Assembly: GCF_000304475.1 (NCBI RefSeq)
Contig: NC_018943.1
Span: 962,674-1,026,673, forward strand
From: Kazachstania africana CBS 2517
Taxonomy: Eukaryota > Ascomycota > Saccharomycetes > Saccharomycetales > Saccharomycetaceae
Length of the DNA: 64,000 bases
Direction of reading: 5' to 3'
The notes under the pieces were generated by a model, which had not been told where the DNA came from, searched no databases, and saw only the letters and a program-made list of their open reading frames with translations. Both the position numbers and the translations under genes were made by a program. Positions 52,961 through 64,000 of the stretch are shown in pieces; position 1 is the first letter of the stretch, and the number at the start of each line of letters is the position of its first letter.

Positions 52961-53431
52961 TCAAATTGCCCTTTTCAGTTAATGGAAAATTTAACTGAAG
53001 ATGCAAATGGGTCGGAACTGAACGGCAATTTGCTTACAAATACTTTACTGGACAATGCGACGCAGCAGTAGCAGAATTACGAGGAATATACGTGGTCTAT
53101 GAGACTCCTTTCCGCATTCTCTGTTAAGAAAGCCTCTTTCGAAGCCTTATCTCTTCTTTTGGAACCTTTCAGACCTATTATTGAAGCTTCTCCACTATAT
53201 AATTTTGCTTTTCTTTTTTTTTTTGTCTGACGAACACTTGGTGAATATTGCAAGGTCATACAGGAGATATTCAAATGACAGCATAATCTTAGTCAAGCTA
53301 AAATCAATAAGACATTATGTGTGCTGAGTTATGATATATAACAGCTAAGCAAGAGACTTTTTGTTTCCAGATTTATGGTCTCTTTATGCCAATTTTTTTA
53401 AAAAGAAAGATACATTGAAAAACCATTGTCG
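52961..53431. other. Spacer, no gene
   Basis: About 470 bp between the retroelement remnant and the FLR1 pseudogene, with a run of T at about 53212-53224. Nothing further is recognised. Confidence 0.4.
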
Positions 53432-55006
53432 ATGTATTTACAAGCATTCAAAACTCTTTCTTCGTTGATTTTCTCGAATATTTTCCTCTTGCCAAGATAC
53501 ATGAAAATACAGACAAATACACAGAAGGAAAAGATATCTCAATATATAATAGAGTTCATCATTAACCAACATTGGAGGTAAGGCTGCTGAAAAAGTAACT
53601 GATAATTTAACTTTATTTTTACTGAATTAGAATGTAGACGATGATCCAGCAAATCCACAGAATTGGAGCACTTTGAAGAGGAATTTGATCGTTTTCAAAA
53701 TCATGTTGCTGACATATACCAATTATATGGGATCATCAGTTTGTACACCGGGACAAGAAGGAATTTAGAATGATGTTCACGTAAGTCAAGTCACTGCCAC
53801 GCTAAATTTATCGTCGTACGCTCATGATTATGAGTTTGGTAAAGTCGTCTTTTTACCACAGACTGAAGTGGACAAAATTGGTAGACAACAAATCTATGTC
53901 ATTACTTTCTCTATATTTATGATTTGCAAATACGTTGTGCCATGGTCCAAAATATTGCTGGTTTGGCTATTTTAAGATTTATAGCAGACTTTTTATGCTT
54001 ACCTTCCCCTTCAACTGGAGGTGCCTCAATCGTTGATGTGACTAATCCCGAGAAGCCGAATATCCATATAGCGTCATGGACTTTTGGTACTGTAGTCGCT
54101 CCGATCGTAGCTTCACTATTAGGTGCTTCTATGGTAGTTGCTAAAGATTGGAGACGGGCTTTTTGGTTATTATTGTGGCTCTCTATTTCCATACCTGATC
54201 TGTTGTATCTTCTTTCTTCCTGAAACGTCAGCATCTAATACTCTAGTAAAAAGAGCACCTAGAATTAGGGAAAAAACAGGTGACAGTAGATATTACACGG
54301 AACAAGAAATGCTTGACTCTGGTGTAACTTCTAAAGACTTCTTGATCAATACTCTTTATAGGCCGATTGAAATTGTTATTAAAGAACCTACTGTCCTGGC
54401 ATTCAATGTATACTTAGCTCTTTGTATTGGTACATTGTATCTTTTATGCGAAACTTTTCCCATTGTATTTGTCGAAAATTGGGACTTCCCTTTAATCGAA
54501 CTGGGGCTTTCTTATTTAAGATTTTGTGTTGGGAGTTGTATTGCATTTTTGGCTGTGCTATTATTTGTACACAAAGTCGTAAAACCTAGACGTGAAGACG
54601 GAACATTTGTCCTTAAAAATTTTCTGCTACTTGCCATGTCAGTGAGTTGGGGTCCACCATGTTCATTACTTCTTTTTGGATGGGCTGCAATGACATACTG
54701 GATGATTTCTATAATGGCAGAAATTTTCTTTACTTTATGTGTCTTCAACCTATTTCAAACTTCTTATTCACACTTAGCACTCGTGTTATCCTAAATATAT
54801 TGCCTCAGTCTGCGCGATAATGGATTCTGTCGTTCCGCATTGCTTGTGCTTTTCCATTATTTAGCAGAGCAATGTACAAGAATTTAGCAATCAACGGCTC
54901 TCCCATGGGTTGGTGCTCATCCATCAATGGATTCATAGCACTAGTGCTGGCCCTTATTCCATTTGTTTTATATAAATATGGTGAATATTCACAGGGTTCA
55001 ACATAA
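53432..55006 (+). pseudogene. Decayed FLR1-type transporter copy
   Basis: The whole length of the FLR1-like gene at 48237 can be followed here in pieces. It starts with an ATG (MYLQAFK), then after a frame change NSFFVDFLEYFP. DDDPANPQNW is at about 53640, GGASIVDVTNPEKPN at about 54020, and FFLPETSASNTLVKRA to about 54260. A 150-codon clean stretch follows (about 54210-54794), and the C-terminus YKYGEYSQGST ends at a TAA (55004-55006). Several stops and frame changes break it, for example a stop near 53768, a frame change near 54200 and a stop near 54792. It is non-functional unless a fragment is used. Confidence 0.92.
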
Positions 55007-57773
55007 AAGAGTTTTATAACACATATCTACTTTCTATTATTTAATATATATCCTTTTGAAAAAATATTTAGTTATTCCAAGAATTAATTGTTCCTGAGTT
55101 TTTTTTACTTACTTATGTGTCGTATTTCTAAGGTTTTATCATAGTCCTCTTGTTGCTCATCGATATTCAATTCTCAACTCAAATCATTTCTTTTATGGTC
55201 ACTTTTCTTAAAAAAAGGGAAGAATGGAAACCTAAGACAGTGACAACTTTTCAAAGTTTTTACCGTATCCTACCTCATATAACTAAGGAATATATGCACT
55301 TTTATGCTTATTTCTGACTAGTTTTGAACCTCTTAATATCCGATCCCCATATTCATCTTTGTTAGCGTGATTAATACCAGCTACCATCTGAAACTTATAA
55401 TTTCGTGTAATTGGAGCTTTGGCCTTATTTGAATTTTACATTACTCAATGAACAAAACGCTTCCTTTAGAATTGCCAACTTCATCAAACGAATATCAAAT
55501 CAAGTGTCCGCAAAGGATACTGATCACTGCATCTACTTCCGTTCAGCAGCCACTTTCCTTCTTATAGTTATACGAGTACAAGTGGCAAAACCTGCTACAA
55601 CTCTTGTCTTCTTCATTTAAAACCAAAAAGGGCAAAAAAATGAGTATCTCTCAAAAACTTTATGATGCTTTGCCTTTAGCTCGAGAAATTCGTAATACGT
55701 ATTAGTCCGTAGTTTTTGAATTCAATCACCAACCAATTGTAGATATATACTCGGCTCCTCAGCATGAATGTAGTTTTTGAACAGGATAGGTAAGGTTGTA
55801 CTGCAGGCACTTTTACTTGCTTGCGCCGACTTCCGTTTTATGGTATATTAAGAACAGCATAATTCATTCGAGCAAATTTTGTTTGTGGATACTAGTACCC
55901 TCTTGCAAAGTCAAGAATTAGGAGTCTGACATTTTTTCTATCCTTGAAGAGCCATAATAGTATCAGGAATATATAATCCTTAGACACATTCTTGAAGAAC
56001 GAGTATCATATTCGTTAAGTCAATGCCCTATAACACTACTCGTGATAACACATCTACCACCCCCTCTCGTAACAAATACTAGAATAGGAACTATAAATAC
56101 TTCTATCATGTTTGTGAATATGATGGATGTTATGATCACCATAATTTTGATCATGAGCTTTCTTGGTAGCTTGCTTCCCACAGTCATTGAGATGCTCGAA
56201 GACTGTTTGAAGTGTCAATGCAACTACTGCGTTCCAAACGCTGGTTTCCGAGCAAATTTGATTCTATTCTTAATGTAAATGTTGTAGACCAGCTAATCTA
56301 AGAAGGTGCAAGAAGCATAACTTTGAATGGAATGATGTAGTGTAGTAAGACTACTGTTCTGCTTGTCACATTAGTATCGGTAATACTACTCTTGCGGACT
56401 ATGTAAGTGAATAGCTACCCCCTTGCTCTTTGAAGGAATGATTAAACGATTGTAGAAGTTGAGGTCTTATCCTGAGAAATATTGCACATAACACGGCTTG
56501 TGCAGGTTATTCCCTTTCTGCTACCGCCCCGCCGCTTCCTATACGCAAATGAAAACCCAAAAATGGAAATATACGGTTTCTAATTTTACTGGTTTTTCAG
56601 CAGAGATAATAAAAAACAATACTATGTCATATATTCTATTCAGCAATGTTTATTCTCAAAAAAGGACGTATAATTCTTCACACAGCATACCAATAGATAG
56701 CTATCCCAGAATGCTACAAAGGGTTGATCAGACAATTTATTTGTGAATGCTAACCTAACAACGATCAAAAATAAAGCCAGTATCGCCCAAATGAGAAGTA
56801 CGATTAACGGGAAGCGGCTTTCAATCTACTAGACTGTCTGTCAAGTTTCCAAAATCTCTGTCACTTATTATTTCTATAAATATCCCCTCCATTGTCACAT
56901 CTATAAGCAGTAGTTTTCGCAATGTTTTAAGGTATTCATTGGGGTGACTGTCAATATGAAACCAGTTCCTTCAGGATTTTTTTACTTTAGCTTACATTTT
57001 TCATTCTGAGTGTTATAACATGCTTTTCTATTCCGTTGCATTGCTTGACTCATTCAGTAATGAATTAGCTGATAGTTTTTGTGTAATGAAACGTTATAGT
57101 TTCCCTAATATGCTATCAAATGCAAGGATTTCTCATACTTACGGCTATTTATATGACGAGTTACTAGATGTCTTAAAATTTGATGACTTTATCTATACCA
57201 AAATCAAATTTACATGATATATGTGACACACAACTATGTCCTGAGCAGCTTGTAATCTTTGAGACCAATATCTGAAGCGTAATTTTCGAGGCCTCAAAGA
57301 AATCCAAAAGATGTAGCATGTATTAAAATATTTCACATTAAGGCTTTGTAAATGACTATTTTGAACGGATCGTTTAGATATAGCAGTGATAGCCCCAATA
57401 AAAAAAGTGTAATACACTTTGAACCATAAGTGATGGAAGAAGAAGCATTTTCTAAATAATTACCAGCAATTAGACATCCACGTCCAGTCATCTCCGATTT
57501 CAGCACAGGGCATGGCCCAAGGGATATTTACACTCATAGAAGTATTTGGCATGACCCTAACGTTCATATTATATATCTCACCGTTGTCGATATGTAACGA
57601 GAGAGCAGATCTCCCATGTCGCCGGAAAAAAAATTTTTTGTAAAGGATGAAAAATATCAATTACAAACTGAACAAGGGGAAGGCACATAAAGAGGAACTC
57701 TTGGTGTTCTTTTCAATTGTGTCATTGAAGAAAGAATAATTGCACAACAATTTTCCATTTCTATACAAGATCA
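55007..57773. other. Gene desert
   Basis: About 2.8 kb with no recognisable gene, RNA or element. An ATG-started 65-codon frame at 57020-57217 resembles nothing known. The last 100 bp are the GTT1 promoter, with one AGGGG stress-element core at 57675-57679. Confidence 0.5.
57675..57679 (+). promoter_or_regulatory. Single STRE core AGGGG before GTT1
   Basis: AGGGG, the Msn2/Msn4 core, lies 95 bp upstream of the GTT1 ATG. A single five-base core can occur by chance; it is noted because S. cerevisiae GTT1 is stress-induced. Confidence 0.25.
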
Positions 57774-58481
57774 ATGAAGCAAACAATGTCTAATCTTTTA
57801 GTACGTGTTCATTGGCTAAACAAATCTAGAGCTTTCAGGTTATTATGGTTATTGGATCATCTAAAGGTCGAATATGAAATTATTCCATACATGAGAGTAA
57901 ATAATCGTGCTCCAGAATCTTTGAAAAAGATACATCCCTTAGGTAGAAGTCCAATCCTTGAAATTGAGGACAAAGTTACTGGCAAAAAGAAAATTCTTGC
58001 AGAATCTGGATATATCTTTCAATATGTTTTAGAACACTTTGATACCGACAATATCCTTAAAAATGAAGATATCGATATGAATGAAAAGATTCAATTCTAT
58101 TTATTTTATACAGAAGGTTCATTACAATCTCCTTTAATGATGGAATATATTTTATCGTTAGCTAAGGAATCCCCATTCCCAATATCTTATTTGGTTACAA
58201 TTGTTGCTAATAAAATAAGTGAAGCTTATTCGAAAGGTGAAGTTAAAAATCAATTAGATTTCGTTGAAGCCGAAATTGCTAACAATCGTGGTTATTTAGT
58301 AGATGGTAAATTGAGTGGTGCTGATATTATCATGTCCTTCCCATGCCAAATGGCTTTCCTCCGCAAATTTGCTAAAGAAGAAGATTATCCACTCATGAAA
58401 AAATGGTTGGAAACAATCACTGCCACTCCATCTTACAAAAGTTCAATAGAAAAAGTGCATGCGTTGGGATCATCCATGTAA
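57774..58481 (+). CDS. GTT1: Glutathione S-transferase Gtt1
   Basis: 235 residues, against 234 for S. cerevisiae Gtt1 (YIR038C), an ER-associated glutathione transferase active in detoxification and stress. The thioredoxin-like N-terminus has VHWLNKSRAFRLLWLLDHL and the cis-Pro loop RSPIL, then ILAESGYIFQYVLEHF with the glutathione-binding E/S pair. The helical C-terminal domain has GEVKNQLDFVEAEI and YLVDGKLSGADIIMSFP, the conserved N-capping motif. It is complete. A second ATG at 57786 gives a protein shorter by four residues. It stands alone in a gene-poor region. Confidence 0.96.
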   Translation: MKQTMSNLLVRVHWLNKSRAFRLLWLLDHLKVEYEIIPYMRVNNRAPESLKKIHPLGRSPILEIEDKVTGKKKILAESGYIFQYVLEHFDTDNILKNEDIDMNEKIQFYLFYTEGSLQSPLMMEYILSLAKESPFPISYLVTIVANKISEAYSKGEVKNQLDFVEAEIANNRGYLVDGKLSGADIIMSFPCQMAFLRKFAKEEDYPLMKKWLETITATPSYKSSIEKVHALGSSM

Positions 58482-59114
58482 TTAAAATCAAATTTTTTGT
58501 TCTGATTTATATTTCAAGCTTTATAACTTTTTTTAATATTTCAATATATGACCTTCTAATTGTTGTTTCATTTTTAATGCATATATTATTATTGTTGTCA
58601 TCGTACATAATAAAATGGAGTATATATTAAAGAAAATCATAGAGAAATACCACCAAATGTCATTTTATTATTGAAGTCCATGGGTAAAACCTAATTTTCA
58701 ACTCATGGATTTCAACTGTTACGGAGAATAAAAGGCACATATCATTACTGTATTATTATGCTAGGATAAGGTATATTTTTACACAAGTGTAAAATAATCA
58801 TTTAATATCAAGAAATGGTCGACAATGTAGAAGGAAAATGTTCTTGAGACCATCACAGGTGCTGATGACCACTCTTAAAGTTGCTATCAAAATGCAGCAG
58901 TAGTGTTGCGACAACTGGCTTAATGAACAACAGATATCTTACTCTTCTGTATGTCAGGGGATGATATTCGAACCTCACATAACATGAGATACAGTCTTCT
59001 ATTCCATATTATACGTCTACACTTTTACGTAACCTCTCAGTACCAGATGAACCCTGGACTACAGTCATTTGAGCAATCCTAGCACAATTCTATCTAACAA
59101 TTTCCCATTCAACA

Positions 59115-59148
59115 GTGGAATATTCCACGGAAAGCTTCAATATTGAAG
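59115..59148. repeat. Two adjacent 14-bp perfect palindromes
   Basis: GTGGAATATTCCAC (59115-59128) and CTTCAATATTGAAG (59135-59148) are each fully self-complementary, share an AATATT centre and are six bases apart. Confidence 0.9.
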
Positions 59149-59500
59149 TATCAACCTCAAATTACAGAATCAAATAATGTATAACGTCAAATTCTCAACG
59201 GCGTCCCTTCAGTTATGAGAGCAAACACCTAATACTACCGCACAGACTGGACATTGCTCTCTCCTATGCGTTACCAACTCCATCACGTTCTCAATAAAAA
59301 AGAAAGTAATAATGTATGGGAGGGCCAATAGCCCCCATTTCAGTAACCTTTTTAACAAGGTCCGACTTCAGCTCTGTTACAAAAATAAGATAGAACATGA
59401 ACAATTTTAGCCATTTTGAAACAGCAAAAGACCAATAAATTAGCTCGGTGCACATTGCCTTTTCCATGTTAAACCACTAAGCGATCAGTCGCAAGAGGCA

Positions 59501-59850
59501 ATGTCTTTTGAACAACAAAAACAAACCGCGATCGCTACTCTCAGAGATGATGTTATATCTATCGTCACAATCGAACATTACATCAATAAAATTACCCAAT
59601 CCTTGTTACAGGGATGCTAATATCGGCTCGAAAATGGCAACTTTTTTGCCAATTGTAATGCTATACTCATCTTCAAATATGTACTACAGCATTTCAAATT
59701 AAATTTGAATATCTGCGACCCCGATAGTCATAAAATTGCATTCACCATTCATGATATTAAAGGCACTTCTAAAGTCTGTCAATGTAGTTGTCGCTTTTTA
59801 GGAAGTGCAATGCCTGTGTCTTCATGGGGAATTCTTCACTCCAGCAATTA
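59501..59850 (+). pseudogene. Possible old coding frame with one stop
   Basis: One frame from an ATG at 59501 (MSFEQQKQTAIATL) runs to 59850 with a single TAA after 39 codons. The frame is also open upstream to 59444. The second part has paired cysteines (VCQCSCRF). I recognise no family. Such a run may be chance in 64 kb, so this is weak. Confidence 0.2.
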
Positions 59851-60828
59851 GCGCCACTGCGACTTTTCTTACTTCCGCTTCACGAGCGCAGGGGCCTCTG
59901 GATAAGAAATATCCATGACAGAGACTGCCACTTAGTTCATCATCCCAGATAAAATTGTCCTTGGCAGAGTTTTCCAGAAGAAGTACGCTCATACCAGATT
60001 ATCAGCCTAGAGTGAAGTCTAACGAATTGTTCAAAGTTTTATTAGGCTCATCAAAAAGAGTATTGTCAAACTTACTACAATCCAGCGGCACAGTATGCTC
60101 ACTACTCGGGTGATCAATTTTATTCTCAGTGTAAAATTTCTCACGTAATCTAACACTTCAGCAATATTTTTTGTACCTCTCTCGAAATTTCATACCAGCA
60201 TTATTTGTGTCCTTTGTAGTACAACACATAAACTGTAGAGTAATTTAATATGGAATAGCTAATGCAGGTGCCTTTCTTCTAATGGGATGTGGTTGCTTCC
60301 AGATGAATCCCTCTGTATTTCTGGATTAATTAATTGCATTATCTGAATAATCTGAAGGCTCTCGATTGCGAACACACTCAAATTTTCTTCATTTGTATTT
60401 TACTACTAGGAGATTCTATGAAATGATAAACTGCACGAAGATACTCCATTAAAAATAAGTAACGCAAGAACAGGCATTATTACAGAACTCTAGAAAGGCT
60501 TCTTGTTATTAAAATGTATAATCGGTGCGATGGTCTTTTAAAACCATTAAAAAGCTTTTCTTTCAAAAAAGATTGCTTCTTGTATCAGTTACACTTATTC
60601 GTACACACTATTTTGTCGTCGAGAATGTGTTTCTACATAATGATCTTGAGTATCGAGTAATCCTTATCACATTAGCCATTGAAACTTGAAAATAAAAAGA
60701 TAGCTGCAAGTTTCCCAACTATGTCACAACTGAATGATAATAAGTATTCTAGTTCAAGGATCTTCTGTGGATTTTTTTGAGTGACAGGCACCTAGACCAT
60801 AACAATGGGGAGTTTCGTATACTTCTAA

Positions 60829-61172
60829 TTATTTTTTCGAACCTCTATACATCACAATTCCGGCAGTAATCACAACGATGAAAGCAAAGATGCATTGAGT
60901 TATTGGCCAGCAAGTAGGACCAGCTTCAATACCCTCACATATAGAATTTGCACACATAGAGGTTAAAAACGCGCCTATTATCAGCACCACATAAGATAAA
61001 CTTGTGTAAACAAAAACCTGGAAGACAAGTCACCAGAATGATATGACCAAAGAATGAACAAGATCAGAAATACTACTGCTAACCCATAACTAGGTGTGCT
61101 GTTGTCCACCCGAACTTCTTCATCAGTGTTGATTCCTTCAGCTAAGTATGTACCACTCTCCAAATTGGACAT
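60829..61172 (-). pseudogene. Small multi-span membrane protein broken by one indel
   Basis: From the ATG at 61172 (MSNLESGTYLAEGINTDEEV) an acidic N-terminus leads into a hydrophobic span (YGLAVVFLILFILWSY), and the frame then stops at 60981. The frame one base back continues without a stop to a TAA at 60829-60831. It encodes two more hydrophobic spans (SLSYVVLIIGAFL; CIFAFIVVITAGIVMY) with four Cys between and beside them, and a basic RGSKK end. The frames meet at a run of five A on the plus strand (61012-61016), where loss of one base explains the break. Total coding potential is about 114 residues. I do not recognise the family. The break may be real or a homopolymer sequencing error. Confidence 0.55.
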
Positions 61173-63091
61173 ATTGAAATTGTTTTTTGTAAGGTTTAAA
61201 AGTTAAATTAAGACGGTAAAAAACAGTGTGAACTTCAATATTACGAAGAAAATAAAAGTTCTGAAATATATATATTTGGTTATTGTACCTCTCTTGTATT
61301 TAGCGAAGGGTATTCTTGCTATTAAAATTTTCTTTGATAGGAGCACATAGGCAGAAGCATTTTCCATAGAAAGCAATTTTAGCTTCTGGTTTCTCAAAAA
61401 AAACAAAAAAAAGAACTAGGATCTTACTGCACGGTATTTCGCTTACGCGCTGTCGGGCCATCCAACATTTGAAGCAAGCAGTCACTGTATTTATGGTAAA
61501 CTGCTTCAGCTTCCTAAAAGTACTGTTATAGGCAAAAAAATAACTTTAATTAGGAAATTGTCAGTTTACTTCCTCTGAAAAGTTGAAGATGCACTTTTAC
61601 ATAGAATATGCCTTTCAAATATTTATAGTGCGAAAATGCCCTTCAAATACTTAGCGTGCATTTTCGATGGACGTCTGAGCTGGAAAGGTGTAGATTTGAC
61701 ACCTCAATGTTAGAGTTGTGAGGTATTTGATGGTTTATAGGTGTTAATGAATTATATACAGAGTTAAGTAGTCCGGTTTTACCTTCTTATATAAGAATAT
61801 CTCGTAGTATGGTTTTAAATATGTGTAGTTTGTCGATGTATGATTGATTCTGCGTAGGTAGTTTTTCCAGACATAATATGAGTCTAATTAGTTTGAGTTA
61901 TATGGACTGTCACAGACACTGGCACAGTAAAACATTAATATTATATTCTATTTTTCTTAAAAAGTAATATATAGAACAGAAGAAACTTCCAGCTGAGAAA
62001 TATCTGGAAGATATAGTTCTTGACATGTGTCTAATTTGAGATGAGTGTCAAATTGTAAACCGTACCGCTCTTTCTTCTTAAATCCTAGCTTCCAACGGAT
62101 ATAAAGATGAATCGCCTTCCAACATATTGTCCCACTCTGATGGGGGACCTCATAGTCCGAATGATCTCTGGAGTTGGGAAGATAGATGTTATAACTTTTT
62201 CCCAGCAGTGTTAGATTGGAGTGCTGCAGTACTTGTATCTTCTTATTCTTTGATTATGATTGCGTTTCGATAAATGATTCGAATGATTCGAAAGGCAGAA
62301 TGGTGTGGGATGTTGAATTGAGACAAATATCAGTTATTTTAATAAAAGATTAGATGACTTGTGTATCCGCCACCATAAGAGATACTTGGTCGTTGGATGC
62401 GTCTAATTTAAATGGAAAAGTGGTTGATACGAATGCAATCAAATTCATAGTTACGAATGTTGTCAATACCTCATAACAGTCAAAAATGCTATTCCGTGTT
62501 ATTCTTAGCATTATACACCATTGATGGTGAGAGTATAATTCTTAAAAAGAAGGCAATCCTGAATTACTCAAAAACATTTCATTTTGAAGGAGGATCTAGC
62601 TCAAGAAAGCTGTTCATGAGTTATTGAAGTTAAGACTATCTAATCTGTACGTATGTGGTAAAAGATCAGGAATAGTAGTAACTGATGGTAACGAGTAGCT
62701 GGTCAGTCAATTACGGGACCCTATCCCTTTAGTCATATCTTTATCTTGTCCCTTCATTCTATGAATTCGGCATCGTGCTTGGAAGTAGTAAGTGTACTCT
62801 GTTCAGTCAGCTCTGAAGTTCAATGGAAATGTAAGTTATATCTGTTAGTCAAAGTAATCGTGTAGTTGATTGAATTACATCAAATCTTTTTTCTCGAGAA
62901 TCGAAATTTTAAAAAAAAAAAAATAAATCGAAGATTCGAAGTTGAAGAAAGAGGGAACAGAGCTGAGAAGAGAGAAGGGGTGAGTGACGAGTATGGCAGA
63001 TACGCATGCGAGTTGGATTATAATTAAGGCAATTATGGTCAATTGTCACTAAAATGAAGCCTGAAGTATCGAGATCAGTAGGATTATTCAC
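61173..63091. other. Gene desert with minor repeats
   Basis: About 1.9 kb with no gene recognised. ATGCCTTTCAAATATTTATAG and ATGCCCTTCAAATACTTAG (starting 61608 and 61636) are imperfect direct repeats 28 bp apart. ATGATTCGA is doubled near 62274-62292. The right part may be the eroded upstream end of the gag-like fragment. Confidence 0.45.
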
Positions 63092-63330
63092 CAACATTTA
63101 CTGGAGATCTGAATAGCTGAGAAAGCTATGATGTGTCCAAGTGTTAGTCGACATAATTGTATGCTTTAAGGCTGACTAGTTCTATTCATTGAAGGCCAAT
63201 TGAATGTAGTCATGATTATAGAGTTAGTTTACGCTGATTTGGTGTCAATTCCGATCGATCTGAAATGTACAATCAATTTAATAAGGGGAAGAAGAGTAGA
63301 CAATACAGGCCCAAAATAGCTTATTGAAAG
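63092..63330 (+). mobile_element. Second gag-like retroelement fragment, related to 50974-51215
   Basis: This stretch aligns by eye with 50974-51215: ATTTACTGRAGATCTG, GTCCAAG-TTAGTC, ATTCATTGAA, GATTTGGTGTCAATTC and GTGCAATCAATTT / GTACAATCAATTT occur in the same order and spacing. In one frame both encode a similar peptide (LVYADLVSIPI / LVYTDLVSILI, then CTINLI / CAINLI). Both are interrupted by stops. They are old copies of the same element family. Confidence 0.7.
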
Positions 63331-64000
63331 ATTTTTGATAAAGATAAGTTGTATTATTAGTAAGTGGTTACGTTGGTGGACTTCCCTGATTTCAATTGTC
63401 CCTATATAATGGCGCCCCTTTGGATTGATAAAAGAATATGATACGATGACATAGTCATAGATATTTCAAAGTAAAGATAAGGCAGCATTAGCACAATAAA
63501 TACGCACAGATCTATAATATTGGTCTTAGGTGATGTAATTCACAATGTTGTCGGATTCAGCGACGTTGAAATCAAGATTGTTTAGTCGATTTCTTGAGAT
63601 ATGTTCTAGGGAAGTCGTTGGGCAATTGAGTAATGGTGTTGAAATAGTGACCAGATGTCGATGAGAAGTAGTAACGAAGCTTCGTTGGTAATTGATCGGC
63701 GTATTTGATTTGATCAGAATTTGAGATTGCGGATTGACGAAGCTGGTTTTCAATAGTCTTTCGTAAAGTATAGGTTAGAATTGAATGGATGTATTTATTC
63801 TAAACGATAGTGTTGGCACTGGTTTGTGTTCATTAATTTGGATAATATTCGTATGTGGAAGAAGGGAGACGACAATATGATGCGTGTATTCCTATTATTA
63901 CAAAGAAAAAAATGATGGAATGAATGTCACCTGTTGGTGAAGTATTCAGAACGATTATTATAAATGACGCTAGTGATAAAGAGAATGTCTGAGGTTAATT
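63331..64000. other. Window end, no gene
   Basis: 670 bp with no recognised gene. A TATATAATGGCGCCCC element occurs at about 63402-63417. No telomeric repeat is present, so any chromosome end lies further out. Confidence 0.4.

Larger units (their letters stand above)
58482..60828. other. Gene-poor stretch after GTT1
   Basis: About 2.3 kb with no firm gene. It contains two adjacent 14-bp palindromes (59115-59148) and a faint old reading frame (59501-59850). The GTT1 3' end is A/T-rich. No tRNA is present, although TTCGAACCTC near 58968 resembles part of a B box. Confidence 0.5.

Noticed and set aside
57020..57217. ATG-started 65-codon frame
   Set aside because: No domain, no family and no conserved neighbour; such lengths are common by chance in A/T-rich DNA.
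58955..58985. tRNA gene suggested by TTCGAACCTC
   Set aside because: No acceptor pairing, A box or anticodon arm around it.
60981..61172. Programmed -1 frameshift in the small membrane protein
   Set aside because: The overlap contains no X XXY YYZ slippery heptamer in the zero frame; a one-base indel in the homopolymer is simpler.
1..64000. CRISPR arrays, bacterial operons or phage
   Set aside because: All evidence is eukaryotic yeast; no regularly spaced repeat-spacer pattern.

Overview
The window is nuclear DNA of a budding yeast in the family Saccharomycetaceae. Proteins match Saccharomyces cerevisiae families closely, genes are compact and mostly intronless, the two introns found use GTATGT and TACTAAC signals, and elongator tRNA-Met and tRNA-Lys(CUU) match the S. 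cerevisiae sequences almost base for base. S. cerevisiae neighbours are kept in order and strand but with many genes missing. Genes that sit on S. cerevisiae chromosomes IV and XV are interleaved. This fits a post-whole-genome-duplication species such as Kazachstania or Naumovozyma; the genus cannot be fixed from the sequence alone.

Region 1 (about 0.6-22.8 kb) follows the S. cerevisiae YHR098C-YHR113W interval: SFB3, GEP4, BIG1, KIC1, SBE22, YPT35, CDC12, CTM1, ERP5 and APE4, all in conserved orientation. TRA1, GRE3, TRR2, GGA2, UBA4 and YHR112C are absent from their expected places. The TRA1 position holds an unfamiliar secreted, Cys-rich, Kex2-type prepro-protein (5137-5874), a long polypurine tract and a tRNA-Met.

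Region 2 (22.8-25.4 kb) is a synteny break. It carries a probable LTR remnant containing 41-bp tandem repeats, a tRNA-Lys(CUU), and an orphan GCR1_C-domain protein.

Region 3 (25.5-47.4 kb) corresponds to YOR116C-YOR130C merged with members of the paralogous chromosome IV interval: RPO31, PFY1, LEO1, VPS74, UBP2, CAT5, BCS1, IAH1, RGA1/2, ADE2 and ORT1. These are housekeeping genes for Pol III transcription, actin, Paf1 elongation, Golgi retention, deubiquitination, coenzyme Q, complex III assembly, polarity, purine synthesis and ornithine transport.

Region 4 (47.5-64 kb) looks subtelomeric: sparse genes and much decay. It holds an intact FLR1-type drug/H+ antiporter, a copia-type retroelement wreck, a decayed second FLR1 copy, an intact GTT1-type glutathione transferase, a small membrane-protein gene broken by one indel, and a second gag-like fragment related to the first retroelement wreck. 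FLR1 and GTT1 types are both detoxification genes, as is common in yeast chromosome-end regions.

The best candidate for something undescribed is the secreted prepro-protein at 5137-5874, with its TATA box and E-box promoter. The orphan GCR1_C protein and the retroelement-rich chromosome-end segment come next.
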